DNA of 64,000 nucleotides from positions 76,333 to 140,332 of the forward strand of contig CAKQRD010000007.1 of assembly GCA_934271275.1 (NCBI GenBank). Reading direction: 5' to 3'. Source of the stretch: an uncultured Clostridia bacterium. GTDB taxonomy: Bacteria; Bacillota; Clostridia; Christensenellales; Borkfalkiaceae. The translations under genes and the position numbers were made by a program. This document shows, piece by piece, positions 7,360 through 16,342 of this stretch. The notes beneath the pieces were generated by a model that saw only the letters and a program-made list of their open reading frames with translations, had not been told where the DNA came from and did no database searches. Numbering within the stretch: the first letter of the stretch is position 1; every line of letters begins with the position of its first letter.

Positions 7360-8598
7360 TTATTTTTTTTCTTTTATCCTGCCGACGACCGTTTTTATCG
7401 CCGAAATTATTATACACGCCGCGGAACAGGCGATTAAAAGATAAAACACCGCGTTCCACCCGTAACCGTCCGCCACCGCGCCAAGCCCGTATGAACTCAA
7501 AGTGCTTCCTATATAACAGCACCCGTTTAATACCCCCGCAAGCAAGCCCGCGCTCGCTTTATCTTTGTAATACAACGGAGCCATACTCGTTATCACGTTG
7601 TTAGTTCCCGACATAAACAGCGATATTACCGATAAACATACGAGCATTACCGCCGCGGAACTCTTCATAAACGCGAGATTTATCGCAAGCGCAACGGTAG
7701 TCGCCGCAAAAAACACACCGCACAGCAACACGAAATCTTTTACGTATTTATTGAAAAACACCGCGACTGCCGTGCCGAATATCGAAACGAGCGGCAGACA
7801 AAGCGTAAGCAATATGCTCAGATAATCGGGCATATCGTACAGTTCTTTCAGTATCGTCGGCACCCACACGTTTATTCCGTCTTTTTCGAGGTTTGTCACG
7901 ACGGCGAAAAACGCGAGTATCAATATCGGCGCCACGAACCCGAAATCCGCTTTCTTCTTTTCACCTGTCGGCGCGGTTACTTCTTTTTCTTCTTCGCCGA
8001 CCTCCGAACCGCTTGGCGCAAGCATTCCTTTATACGAGAAAAACCATATAACCGCGATTAACGGCAAAAGCATCGCCGCAACGTAAAATATCGTTTTATA
8101 CACCGAAAGGCTTACGAACAACGCGCTTAACCCGTACACCGCGAACGTTCCCGTCGCGACCGTCGTTCCCATTACCACAACGGCTTTAGAGGTATATTCT
8201 TTATCGAGAACTTCGGATAAAAAACGTATCAGCAGCGACCACAAAAACGAGAGCGCCGCGCCGTTTACGAGCCATATTATTTTCAGCCACCCGAAATCTT
8301 TTATCACGGTTATAAGAAAATTGCACGCCGCGGAAGCTATGAGCGCGAAAAATATGGTGTATTTTACGTTATATTTTTTACATAGCAACCCGTTTACGAT
8401 CTGCCCCGCGCCGTACGCGAAAAAAAACGCCGTTCCGACCGCGCCGCTTTCCGCGTGAGATACGCCGAACTCGCCTTCTATAAGCACCAGATTCGCGTTA
8501 TACCCGAGCTTTCCCAAATACGAACAGGTATACACGAGCCAGCAGATTATTATCGCCGACACGTTCCTGCTTATTCCTTTTTTCTTCTTTTCTTCCAT
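7360..8598 (-). CDS. Major facilitator superfamily transporter
   Basis: It has 412 residues and about twelve hydrophobic segments. Residues 20-60 (WLVYTCSYLGKLGYNANL, then a conserved E/F-G region) and the segment around IRFLSEVLDKEY resemble the organophosphate:phosphate antiporter / glycerol-3-phosphate branch of the MFS. A charged loop at about 195-220 separates the two halves. It probably imports or exports an organic anion or sugar derivative across the membrane; the substrate cannot be named. The gene is divergent from the GH3 gene. A short inverted repeat (7337-7359) just after the stop is followed by T residues only on the plus strand, so it is a doubtful terminator for this gene. Confidence 0.88.
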   Translation of the reverse strand: MEEKKKKGISRNVSAIIICWLVYTCSYLGKLGYNANLVLIEGEFGVSHAESGAVGTAFFFAYGAGQIVNGLLCKKYNVKYTIFFALIASAACNFLITVIKDFGWLKIIWLVNGAALSFLWSLLIRFLSEVLDKEYTSKAVVVMGTTVATGTFAVYGLSALFVSLSVYKTIFYVAAMLLPLIAVIWFFSYKGMLAPSGSEVGEEEKEVTAPTGEKKKADFGFVAPILILAFFAVVTNLEKDGINVWVPTILKELYDMPDYLSILLTLCLPLVSIFGTAVAVFFNKYVKDFVLLCGVFFAATTVALAINLAFMKSSAAVMLVCLSVISLFMSGTNNVITSMAPLYYKDKASAGLLAGVLNGCCYIGSTLSSYGLGAVADGYGWNAVFYLLIACSAACIIISAIKTVVGRIKEKK

Positions 8599-8618
8599 AT
8601 TTAAACCATAAAATACTA

Positions 8619-8650
8619 CGCTCCCGCCCGAATTTCCGTGCGGGAGCGTA
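8619..8650. other. Strong hairpin in the MFS gene leader
   Basis: A stem of about 10 bp (ACGCTCCCGC with GCGGGAGCGT) around a 12-base loop lies about 20 bases upstream of the MFS start. It may be an attenuator-like or mRNA-stabilising structure; no T run follows on the minus strand. Its role is unknown. Confidence 0.4.
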
Positions 8651-8698
8651 AGTTGGTTTTCTTTCGTTTTTATTCGACTTTCCGCGAACCGTCGCCCG

Positions 8699-8758
8699 TC
8701 ACGCCGTACGCGAAAAAAACGCCGTTCCGACCGCGCCGCTTTCTGCGCGAGATATACC
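8699..8758 (-). pseudogene. Fragment duplicating part of the MFS gene
   Basis: About 55 bases here are nearly identical to 8408-8465 inside the neighbouring MFS gene (the part encoding ESGAVGTAFFFAYG). The copy has a few substitutions, and one base is missing in its A run (7 instead of 8), so the frame is broken. It has no flanking homology that I could see. The rest of 8599-8914 holds the hairpin at 8619 and the GH3 promoter. Confidence 0.5.
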
Positions 8759-8879
8759 CTTTGCCGCTTTTCAATATAATTATAACTTGTTCAGGGCGGC
8801 AAGTCAATAGCGAATTGTGATTAGTTCGGCATATTTACTGCGTTTTGTGACCACTTCGTTTTCGTTTTCAAAATAAATA

Positions 8880-8908
8880 TTGATTTTTACAAATATTTGT
8901 GATATATT
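8880..8908 (+). promoter_or_regulatory. Promoter of the GH3 gene, possibly giving a leaderless mRNA
   Basis: A -35 TTGATT (8880-8885), a 17-base spacer and a -10 TATATT (8903-8908) preceded by TGA form an extended -10 promoter. The expected start, 6-7 bases after the -10, falls on the ATG at 8915. No ribosome binding site precedes that ATG. Confidence 0.6.
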
Positions 8909-8914
8909 TTATTT

Positions 8915-10549
8915 ATGCAAAAGGTAAACTACAAATTGAACGACGGAGAAAAGTTCGGAAATAAAAAAGAAATGCTTGCCGCGCTTACCTTTGAGGAGCT
9001 TTGCGGGCAACTTTTATGTCTTGACGTTTACGAAAAGGACGATCCCGCGGAAGCGGAAAAGATTATTTCCCGCATAAAGCCCGGCGGAATATTCGTTTCT
9101 TCTATGTCGGCGGAAAAAATTAAACTTTACACCGATATGGCGAACAAGTATTCGCGCGTACCCGTCATCGTTTCCGCAGACGTGGAGAACGGTCCCGAAA
9201 ACGGCGTTAAGGGCGGCGGGCTTCTGCCCTTCCCCATGGCGTGGGGCGCGTGCGGAAACGTTCCTTTGATAGAAGAGGCGGGAAAACTTACCGCAAGAAT
9301 CTGCCGCGAAAACGGTATTCAATGGACTTTTGCGCCCGTCGTCGATATAAATTATACCTTCCGTTCCTCCGAAACGAACGTGCGCGCGGTTTCTGACGAC
9401 GCCGACGCGGTTATCAGATACGCGGGGGCGTATTCGGACGGACTTCGCTCCGAAGGACTTATGGTCACGGGGGCGAAACACTTCCCCGGGGCGGGTACGG
9501 ACGAGAGAAACAGCCATTTTTGCACGACCGTGAATCCTATGTCGCGCGAGGAATGGTTTGCTTCTTACGGAAAGGTTTACCGCGAGATGATTAAGCGCGG
9601 CGCGGAATCCGTTATGGTCGGGCATTACGCCCTGCCCGCGTTTATGACGGAAGAAGAAAAAGGACTTCCCTGCATATTGAGCAAGAGCCTTATGACCGAC
9701 CTTCTTAAAGGCGAACTCGGGTTTACGGGGTGCGTGGTTTCTGACGCGATGAGTATGATAGGCGCGTGTTCCGCAACCGACCCCGCGGAGCTTGCGGTAA
9801 AATACGTAAAAGCGGGCGGGGATATGGTACTATTCCCCGAACCCGACGATTTCGACGCGATAAAAGCCGCAGTCGCTTCGGGAGAGATTACGAAAGACAG
9901 ATTCGAGGACGCGCTTTACAGAATCTTTACCCTTAAAGAACGCGCGGGGCTTTTTTGCGGTGCGGAAAACGCGGTTCGGACGAGCGCGGCGGAGTTTTCG
10001 GCGACGGCGCAGAAAATCGCGGACGAAAGCATTACCGTCGTTCGGGACGAAAAGCACATCATACCTACGGGAATCAAAGCAGGCGATAAAATTCTCGCCG
10101 TTATCGTCGCCGAACCGTTCTGGCACAAGGAAGTAAACGTTTCCGACTACGCGCCGTTTAAGGAGCAGGCGGAAAGTTACGGCGCGAGCGCGGAGTTTTT
10201 GATAAACCCCAAACACAAGCTGATAAAAGAGATTATGAACGACTACGACCTGCTTGTGGTTTTGTGCGATATGAGTTCCAAAAACTATAACGGCGGGAGT
10301 ATGAGAGTGGGCTGGTACAATATGATGACCTTCTGGCGCGGATACGTTTTACAGCACCCGAAAATGATTTTCGTATCGCTCGGCGATCCGTATAAGCTGT
10401 TCGATTATCCGTACCTTAAAGAATATATCAACGCGTATTCAAACACGCCGGAATCGCAGAAAGCGGTGCTTAAAGTTATTTCGGGAGAGATACCCGCAAA
10501 GGGCAAAAACCCCGTTTCGCTCGAAAACTTTTTCAAAAGGGAGATATGA
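8915..10549 (+). CDS. Glycoside hydrolase family 3 enzyme (NagZ-like)
   Basis: It has 544 residues and no signal peptide, so it is cytoplasmic. The N-terminal TIM barrel carries the GH3 markers: GGIFVSS near 55, a PVIVSADVENG segment, KHFPGAGTDERNSHF near 188 (the K-H and D-x-x-H loop that supplies the acid/base in the NagZ branch), and the nucleophile Asp277 in CVVSDAMSM. The C-terminal part (about 370-544) looks like the alpha/beta sandwich domain. Single-barrel NagZ proteins are shorter. Family members remove N-acetylglucosamine or glucose units from oligosaccharides. The exact sugar is not clear. It overlaps the next regulator gene by four bases (ATGA), so the two are coupled. Confidence 0.9.
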   Translation: MQKVNYKLNDGEKFGNKKEMLAALTFEELCGQLLCLDVYEKDDPAEAEKIISRIKPGGIFVSSMSAEKIKLYTDMANKYSRVPVIVSADVENGPENGVKGGGLLPFPMAWGACGNVPLIEEAGKLTARICRENGIQWTFAPVVDINYTFRSSETNVRAVSDDADAVIRYAGAYSDGLRSEGLMVTGAKHFPGAGTDERNSHFCTTVNPMSREEWFASYGKVYREMIKRGAESVMVGHYALPAFMTEEEKGLPCILSKSLMTDLLKGELGFTGCVVSDAMSMIGACSATDPAELAVKYVKAGGDMVLFPEPDDFDAIKAAVASGEITKDRFEDALYRIFTLKERAGLFCGAENAVRTSAAEFSATAQKIADESITVVRDEKHIIPTGIKAGDKILAVIVAEPFWHKEVNVSDYAPFKEQAESYGASAEFLINPKHKLIKEIMNDYDLLVVLCDMSSKNYNGGSMRVGWYNMMTFWRGYVLQHPKMIFVSLGDPYKLFDYPYLKEYINAYSNTPESQKAVLKVISGEIPAKGKNPVSLENFFKREI

Positions 10550-11325
10550 TGGACGCTTTTTTTGAAAATTACGACGCAAAACTGAACGTATCTGTTTTCC
10601 GTAACGTCGAGCATTCGTGGCCCACGCATTTTCATTCAAACCTCGAACTTTTTATAGTAAGGCAAGGTAAATACGAAGTAACCAAGAACGGAGAAAGTTA
10701 TATCGTCGGCAACGACTCGGTATTTCTCTTTGACAATTACGACTTGCATTCTTACAGCAAACTCGATAACACGAGCGACGATTGCGTAATTATGATTCCG
10801 ACGGACGTTTCCAAAGCGTTCGACGCGGCAAGAAACGGTAAAAGAATAAAAACGACGGTCATTCGCGATCAAAAGCTTACCGATACCATTCTTAACGCGA
10901 TAGACGAAATGAATCTTATACCCGTCGGAAACGGAGTTGCGGACGATAAGTATTACGTCGATTCGGTGGTTAATTACGTTCTTTGTCTTTTATATAAAAG
11001 ACTCGAATACGCCGAACCCGTGGTTAATTCTCAAACCGAATCCGATTATATAAGAAGAATGCTTATCTATATTTCGGAGCATTTCCGCGGCGATATTACG
11101 GCTACCTCGCTCGCCTCGCAAATGGGGTATTCGCGCGAATACGTTTCGCGGCTGTTCAACAAGTATATGAATGAAAGTATCCCTTATTATATAAACAAAA
11201 TGCGTGCGCAATACGTTAAAAACCAAACAGAAGCTTCCGAAAAAAGTCTTACCGAAATTATCCTCGACGCGGGCTTTAAGCACACCTCGTCTTATTACAG
11301 ATTTATAAACAAAACGAGATTATAA
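10546..11325 (+). CDS. AraC family regulator, C-terminus probably frameshifted
   Basis: It has 259 residues. An N-terminal cupin-like sensing domain has the HSWPTHFHSNLELFIVRQG pattern. A C-terminal AraC helix-turn-helix pair starts at about 160 (ISEHFRGDITATSLASQMGYSREYVSRLF) and continues into the second helix region (LTEIILDAGFKHTSSYYRFINK). The frame then stops early at TRL. In the -1 frame the DNA continues as NEIIKKFGIEGYNAEPY, which looks like the missing end of the second helix-turn-helix. One lost base in the A run near 11306-11312 would explain this. The start overlaps the GH3 stop. It probably regulates the flanking sugar genes in response to a ligand. Function may be reduced if the frameshift is real. 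Confidence 0.85.
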   Translation: MMDAFFENYDAKLNVSVFRNVEHSWPTHFHSNLELFIVRQGKYEVTKNGESYIVGNDSVFLFDNYDLHSYSKLDNTSDDCVIMIPTDVSKAFDAARNGKRIKTTVIRDQKLTDTILNAIDEMNLIPVGNGVADDKYYVDSVVNYVLCLLYKRLEYAEPVVNSQTESDYIRRMLIYISEHFRGDITATSLASQMGYSREYVSRLFNKYMNESIPYYINKMRAQYVKNQTEASEKSLTEIILDAGFKHTSSYYRFINKTRL

Positions 11326-11479
11326 AGAAATTCGGAATAGAAGGCTACAACGCCGAGCCGTACGTTTATTCTTCCAACATTCGCGCGCCTATGGCACGGC
11401 AAATATATTTTATCCACTGCCCCAACCGCCTCTATCGAAGTCATTACCGGCAAAAATTTAATAAAAAAGAGAAAAAATT

Positions 11480-12109
11480 ATGATTAAAGAATATCGATTT
11501 AAAAACTTGGACTACATTATTTCATATCCCCAAAATTATGTCGAGGGAGTACGTTACCCGATAATTTTTCACACCCCGGGCGCGGGAGCGAGAGGTCGTG
11601 ATTTGTCGCTCATTAAAACAAATATAGGACTCATCGACAGACAAAACGAAGGCAACAAATATCTTAACAAGTGCCTTATAGTTATTCCGCAATGCTATGC
11701 GCAGAATTGGTTCGATATATACGACGAACTTCGCGATTTATGCGATTATATCTATAACGCGCCGTTTACCGATAAACATAGATTTTACGGATCGGGTATA
11801 AGTATGGGCGGCTACGCGATTTATCAACTGTTCATGACTTTCTCCGACAGGTTTGCAGCGGGCATCGTTTGTTGTGGCGGCGGAATGTATTGGAACGCCG
11901 AACGCATCAAAGATATTCCGTTATGGATATTCCACGGCATACAAGACGACGTTATTTTCGTGGAAGAAGCAATTCGTATGACCGAAAAACTACGCGGCTT
12001 CGGGGGGAAAGTCAAGCTCACGCTCTACGATAACTGTTGTCACGACAGTTGGACGAAGGCTTACGCCACACCCGAACTTTACGAATGGTTACTTTCGCAA
12101 AGTAAATAA
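11480..12109 (+). CDS. Alpha/beta hydrolase (esterase / dienelactone hydrolase-like)
   Basis: It has 209 residues and is cytoplasmic. It shows an alpha/beta hydrolase core: oxyanion-side sequence FHTPGAGARG near 31-40, nucleophile elbow GISMGG with Ser111, an Asp in FHGIQDDVI, and a His in NCCHDSW. The short length and motifs fit the carboxylesterase / phospholipase-like branch, such as acetyl or feruloyl esterases acting on sugar esters. The spacing to the AraC gene is 154 bases, with no clear promoter and only a weak ribosome binding site. The substrate cannot be told. Confidence 0.82.
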   Translation: MIKEYRFKNLDYIISYPQNYVEGVRYPIIFHTPGAGARGRDLSLIKTNIGLIDRQNEGNKYLNKCLIVIPQCYAQNWFDIYDELRDLCDYIYNAPFTDKHRFYGSGISMGGYAIYQLFMTFSDRFAAGIVCCGGGMYWNAERIKDIPLWIFHGIQDDVIFVEEAIRMTEKLRGFGGKVKLTLYDNCCHDSWTKAYATPELYEWLLSQSK

Positions 12110-12153
12110 CAGGCTTTTTTAATTCTAAAATATTATAACTTAACGAGCAAAAT

Positions 12154-13419
12154 ATGTTGAATTTATTTCCCAGAGTAATTCTCGCAAACAAGGCAACCGA
12201 ACTACATTTAAGCGGCGACGAACTTATTAACGGTTCAAAAGTCTTCGTCGCAGTACAATCAATGGAAAGATATAATCTTCCGCACTCTTCTCTTTACCGC
12301 ATAGACGAAAACGAGCGGTATAAGCCCTTCCCCGTCACGGTCAACGGCGGCGAAGCGAAATTCGATTTCACCCCGCTCGGCGAACAACGCCACAGGGTAT
12401 ATATCGAGTATTCGGGAGAAAAGACGGAGTTTGAAATTTATTCTCTCAAAGAGGACTTATACGTTCTTAACCCGTATAAGGGCGACGGACACATTCATTC
12501 CACCGCTTCGGACGGGCTTTCCTCTCCGCTCGACACCGCTTGCGCATACTACGCGGGCGGGTTCGATTATATGGCACTCACCGACCATCACAAATACGCG
12601 CCGTCCCGCGCGCTTTCCGATAAAGTGAACGGTATTCTGAACGAATTCTGCGTTTACGCCGGCGAAGAGGTGCATAACCGCGGTATGGGATATTTCCATA
12701 TCATAAACTTCGGCGCGGAAAACGGCGTGAACGAAATCATAAACGAAAACCCCGACGCGGTTTTTGAAAAAGTTACCGCAAACGCCGCCGAGCTTGCAAA
12801 AAAATATCGTTTGCCAGCCTCTCTCGATAAAAAAGAGTTCGCGTTCAGGCTCTGGGTTTCGGAGAAAATAAGGGAGTTTAACGGCGTCAGCGTGTTATGC
12901 CACCCGTACTGGGACGCTTACGGCGAATACAATATGCAAGGCGAAATGTTGGAATTCCTTCTTAAAAACGGGATATTCGACGCGTTCGAGGTGGTTGACG
13001 ACGACGATCACACGGGGAACGGAGTTAATTTACAGGTTGCCACCTATCAACAGCTCCGCGCGGAGGGCGTTAAAATCCCGATAGTCGGTTCTTCCGATTG
13101 TCACGACGTACACGGCGATTTGTTCGGCAAGTTCTTTACATATGCGTTCTGCGATAACGTGCGAAACGTGAAAGAAGCGATAAAGAACTTCAGGACGGTA
13201 GGCGTGGAACGGATAAACGAAGAATACCGCGTTCACGGGGATTTGAGGCTTGTAAAGTATACGAGATTTTTAATCGACAATTTCGAGCCGACCGCAAAGA
13301 GAATAAAATCGGAAAACGCGGCGGCCCTTAAAACCGCTATCGAAACGAACGACCTTAAAAAAGCCGCGGAGATAGAAAAGCTTTCTTTAACTTACAGAAA
13401 ACGCTTTTTCGGCAGATAA
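12154..13419 (+). CDS. PHP-domain metal-dependent phosphoesterase-like protein
   Basis: It has 421 residues. After a beta-rich N-terminal region (1-100) of unknown family comes a PHP domain with the metal-binding motifs DGHIHSTASDG (His113, His115), LTDHHKY (143-147), a conserved Glu in YAGEEVHN, LCHPYWD and SSDCHD. PHP enzymes hydrolyse phosphate esters with a trinuclear metal centre. Proteins with an added N-terminal domain are common in carbohydrate gene clusters and their substrate is mostly unknown. It follows the alpha/beta hydrolase by 44 bases and precedes a strong terminator, so the GH3-AraC-hydrolase-PHP group probably forms one transcript. Confidence 0.85.
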   Translation: MLNLFPRVILANKATELHLSGDELINGSKVFVAVQSMERYNLPHSSLYRIDENERYKPFPVTVNGGEAKFDFTPLGEQRHRVYIEYSGEKTEFEIYSLKEDLYVLNPYKGDGHIHSTASDGLSSPLDTACAYYAGGFDYMALTDHHKYAPSRALSDKVNGILNEFCVYAGEEVHNRGMGYFHIINFGAENGVNEIINENPDAVFEKVTANAAELAKKYRLPASLDKKEFAFRLWVSEKIREFNGVSVLCHPYWDAYGEYNMQGEMLEFLLKNGIFDAFEVVDDDDHTGNGVNLQVATYQQLRAEGVKIPIVGSSDCHDVHGDLFGKFFTYAFCDNVRNVKEAIKNFRTVGVERINEEYRVHGDLRLVKYTRFLIDNFEPTAKRIKSENAAALKTAIETNDLKKAAEIEKLSLTYRKRFFGR

Positions 13420-13492
13420 ATATTTATATACAAAACATCATATATAAGAACACGAAATATATAAGGATACGAAACGGGGAACGTCAAGAAAA

Positions 13493-13527
13493 GTGTGTAA
13501 GTTTTTTCTGACTTATACGCTTTTTTT
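13493..13527 (+). terminator. Intrinsic terminator after the PHP gene
   Basis: A 10-bp stem (13493-13502 with 13511-13520, including two G-T pairs) with an 8-base loop is followed by seven T residues. It lies 74 bases after the PHP stop. The remaining sequence to 13939 is AT-rich and I see no gene or other element in it. Confidence 0.8.
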
Positions 13528-13939
13528 GCATTCTCTAAAATTTGCCGAAATCAATTTGTTTTAATAGTTTTTCCTTTTTATGATTATTATCTCCTATATA
13601 TTTCTTATTACCTTTCCCGTCCTCCCGTTTTTTTGGTAGTGCGAAGCTTTTATTAAATATTAAAATAGTATTTATGAATGTTTATACTTAGCAGCAATAC
13701 TTAACGGTATATATAAAAATAACGCGCGACGCAAGAGTTTGCCCTGCATCACGCGGCTTGTAATACGTCGTTTTTTCTACCGAACTTTTTAATGCTTCAC
13801 GGCAAGTTTTGTGTTGTATTTTTTTGAAGAAGCGTTGCTACAGGGTAACGCCGGTTTTGCAGAAAGCGATTTCGCGTATATACTCACTTTTCGCTTTATA
13901 CTCTCCGCTCACATACCTTATCAGGAGAACATATAATGC

Positions 13940-14611
13940 CTAATTCTCTACGAACTCTATTATAGGTGTCGGCTTCTCCAAAGAATGAGGATGATGCTCA
14001 CAGTTCGGTTTTAATATAAAGGGTATCTCCTGCCCTTTTTCTTTATAAAAATTTACCATTTTAAGACAATTATCCTTATAAGGAACCACGGTATCGTCTT
14101 CCCCCGCCACTATAAGCACGGGAATATCGTTTGAATAAAATTCTTCCAGACAGTCTACGGGGCTTACACGATATTCTTTAAAAGTCTTTTCGTCAAGACG
14201 ATATTCTGCGAGCATCTCCTCGTGTTCATGGCTTTTCTCCGGCGGCCATGAACGCAAATCAAGCACAGGCGCGTCCAGATATATTTTGGAAACGTATTCC
14301 GGATAATACAGCGCGTAATTGAATGCGTACAATCCGCCGCGGGAAAACCCGAATAATATCGGCTTTGTATTAAATCCCGCTTCTTGTAACAAATGCAGGT
14401 GAAATTTATGCATAAGCCTTACCGCGCGATCGCTCCCGTACATGTTGCTTATTTCGTAATATACACGGGCATAGCCTGTATCGAACAAAACGCGCTCGGC
14501 TTTGTCGAATGCATAAAAAAACTCCGTTTTCCAAATCCATTTACCGTTGAAATTATCGGGAATAAGCACCGTAGCGTTATATCCGTTAAATTGAAATTCC
14601 TTTTTTATCAC
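13940..14611 (-). CDS. Alpha/beta hydrolase
   Basis: It has 223 residues from a GTG start with AGGAG 12 bases upstream, a slightly long spacing. The nucleophile elbow is FGFSRGG, followed by a typical helix and strand with YLDAPVLDLRSW. The acid residue is in VAGEDDTVVPY and the His in EHHPHSLE. Such small hydrolases in sugar loci often deacylate carbohydrates, but no specificity can be read. It lies 147 bases after the fucose mutarotase stop on the same strand, with no terminator visible between, so it may be the last gene of the large cluster. Confidence 0.8.
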   Translation of the reverse strand: MIKKEFQFNGYNATVLIPDNFNGKWIWKTEFFYAFDKAERVLFDTGYARVYYEISNMYGSDRAVRLMHKFHLHLLQEAGFNTKPILFGFSRGGLYAFNYALYYPEYVSKIYLDAPVLDLRSWPPEKSHEHEEMLAEYRLDEKTFKEYRVSPVDCLEEFYSNDIPVLIVAGEDDTVVPYKDNCLKMVNFYKEKGQEIPFILKPNCEHHPHSLEKPTPIIEFVEN

Positions 14612-14758
14612 TTTTTTGTATTACTCCTCTCTCGCTCGTCTCTCCGAAACTCTCCGCATTTCTGCTTAAAATTCTTGTCTTAAATGGGAAAGCTCGTCTT
14701 TTTCGATAGAACTAATATAGTATTTACTGATTTTCTTATATTCTTATCGAATACGGAG

Positions 14759-15190
14759 TTAATTTATTACGCCCTTTTTCAATATGATATTTGCATAAAC
14801 GGCTTCCTCGCCCGTGGCAATAACGGCGTATGCGTTTTTAGCGCGTTCGTAAAATTCAAACCGGTCGATGCTCCCGATTTTTACGTTTTTATCGTGTTCG
14901 TTCGCGATTTTTTCGTATTCCGCCCATATCGTCGGGTTAATCTTTCCTTCGTCGCTCGGAGTGAGTTTCATTAAAATCATATTGAACTCCGAGTAAGTAT
15001 CGAGCGGTATTAAAGACGTCACCGCGTCGAGAATTTTCGTCCCGCTTATCCCGTCCGCACGGATAATTCTCTTTCCTAAATTTGCGGAAGGAAAATTCCC
15101 GTCCGCTATAACTATTTCGTCGCCGTGTCCCATCTCGCAAAGCGTTTTAATCAGGTCGGGAGATATAATTTTTGAGATTCCTTTTAACAT
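14759..15190 (-). CDS. fucU: Fucose mutarotase (RbsD/FucU family)
   Basis: It has 143 residues from an ATG with AAGGA 5 bases upstream; a 10-residue longer frame overlaps the previous gene. The RbsD/FucU fold is clear: GISKIISPDLIKTLCEMGHGDEIVIADGNFPS at the N-terminus with the catalytic His in MGHGD, and a C-terminal FYERAKNAYAVIATGE motif with the family Tyr and Arg-Ala region. FucU enzymes interconvert the anomers of L-fucose and speed its use after release by alpha-L-fucosidases. That fits the GH95 gene upstream in the same cluster. The start lies 7 bases after the esterase stop. Confidence 0.92.
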   Translation of the reverse strand: MLKGISKIISPDLIKTLCEMGHGDEIVIADGNFPSANLGKRIIRADGISGTKILDAVTSLIPLDTYSEFNMILMKLTPSDEGKINPTIWAEYEKIANEHDKNVKIGSIDRFEFYERAKNAYAVIATGEEAVYANIILKKGVIN

Positions 15191-15197
15191 AAATTCC

Positions 15198-16316
15198 TTA
15201 CTCCGTTTTTTTTCTTTCATTTACTTCGAGCATACCGATACATCCGAGATAAAACGCCCAGTCTTCACGGCTGAAAAAGTGAACGCCGTCGCGGACGAAA
15301 AACGCTATTTTCCCGCCGACGCTCTTTTCTCCGACTTCAAGCGGTTTATCTACGGATTTTAGTCCCGTAAAACCGAGTTCTTCGTATGCTTCGCTCGCTG
15401 CTTCCGCGCACAAATACTGCGAGTCGGTATCCGCCCAATCGTCCTCGCTTGCGACAACGACGAAAACCTTTCTCGGTGCAACCGAAGCCATCAAATAATG
15501 CTGATCGAAAGGCATTTCGCTTTCTTTTTCGGCATACTTTTTAAAATTCGGAGTAAACCAGAACGGAAAAACCTCCGTAATCACTTTAATCGTTTCGCCG
15601 CGCTTACCCCGTGAAATCGCCGCGCCCGAACAACCCGAACAGTTTACCATACAACCTGCAAATATTTCGTACTTTGCCGCCGCAAGAAGCGCGGTTTTAC
15701 CGAGTCTCGAATGTCCCGCGACGTACAACTTTTCTTTATCCGTAAAGCCCGCTTTTATAAGATATTCGCCGACAATTTTCGCGGCATAAGCCCAAAGCGA
15801 CAGTTTCCCGGCACCATACTTATCCGGACGGTCACAAAAAAGAGGAGCTATACCGGAAGAAAAATCACCGTCGTCGGTGGAAATTTCTTTATAATAAAGG
15901 TGTGCGACAGCAATTCCGCCGTCCATAAGTTCTTCGACGGGGCAATATTTCGTCGGAAGATATTTCATAAAATCAAGGTGAACGACGAAGTTACAGGATT
16001 GTTTTCTTGTCGGAACGAATAAATCTGCTATAAAGCTTGCAGATTGTCCGTCTTTTTCGAGCGAAAACCTCAGAGCCGTATGTTTTGCCTTTTTGCAAAA
16101 GAAATACCCGTAATCGTCGTCGAACTTCTCGTCCGTAACGTCGCTCACGGTTATTCTGACGCCTGTTTCATCGATTTCGCCGTATTCTTCCCTTACTATT
16201 TCTTTAAGCGTTTTCTCTCGCGAAAACTTCCCGTTTTCCCTTAAATAATCGGGCAAACAAAAATCTTTCGAGTACCTTCCGTCCGTTAAAACGGATTTAA
16301 ATTTTAGTTTTTCCAT
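15198..16316 (-). CDS. CE15-like carbohydrate esterase (glucuronoyl esterase family)
   Basis: It has 372 residues from the internal ATG (MEKLKF) that begins 26 bases after the upstream gene. A further 59 in-frame residues upstream overlap that gene and look non-coding. The nucleophile motif GHSRLGKTA matches the CE15 pattern G-C/H-S-R-x-G-K, and NCSGCSGAAISRGKRGE, FWFTPNFKKY, MPFDQHYL and the acid/His regions (VASEDDWADTD and RDGVHFF) follow in family order. CE15 enzymes split esters between glucuronic acid and other groups. No signal peptide is seen, so it acts on imported oligosaccharides. The glucuronoyl specificity is taken from the family. Confidence 0.82.
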   Translation of the reverse strand: MEKLKFKSVLTDGRYSKDFCLPDYLRENGKFSREKTLKEIVREEYGEIDETGVRITVSDVTDEKFDDDYGYFFCKKAKHTALRFSLEKDGQSASFIADLFVPTRKQSCNFVVHLDFMKYLPTKYCPVEELMDGGIAVAHLYYKEISTDDGDFSSGIAPLFCDRPDKYGAGKLSLWAYAAKIVGEYLIKAGFTDKEKLYVAGHSRLGKTALLAAAKYEIFAGCMVNCSGCSGAAISRGKRGETIKVITEVFPFWFTPNFKKYAEKESEMPFDQHYLMASVAPRKVFVVVASEDDWADTDSQYLCAEAASEAYEELGFTGLKSVDKPLEVGEKSVGGKIAFFVRDGVHFFSREDWAFYLGCIGMLEVNERKKTE

Positions 16317-16342
16317 TTTTTCCGCCTGAAATTTGATTCCTC

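Noticed and set aside
13530..13939. Possible gene remnant or RNA gene
   Set aside because: No frame, tRNA-like fold or similarity to neighbours could be supported.
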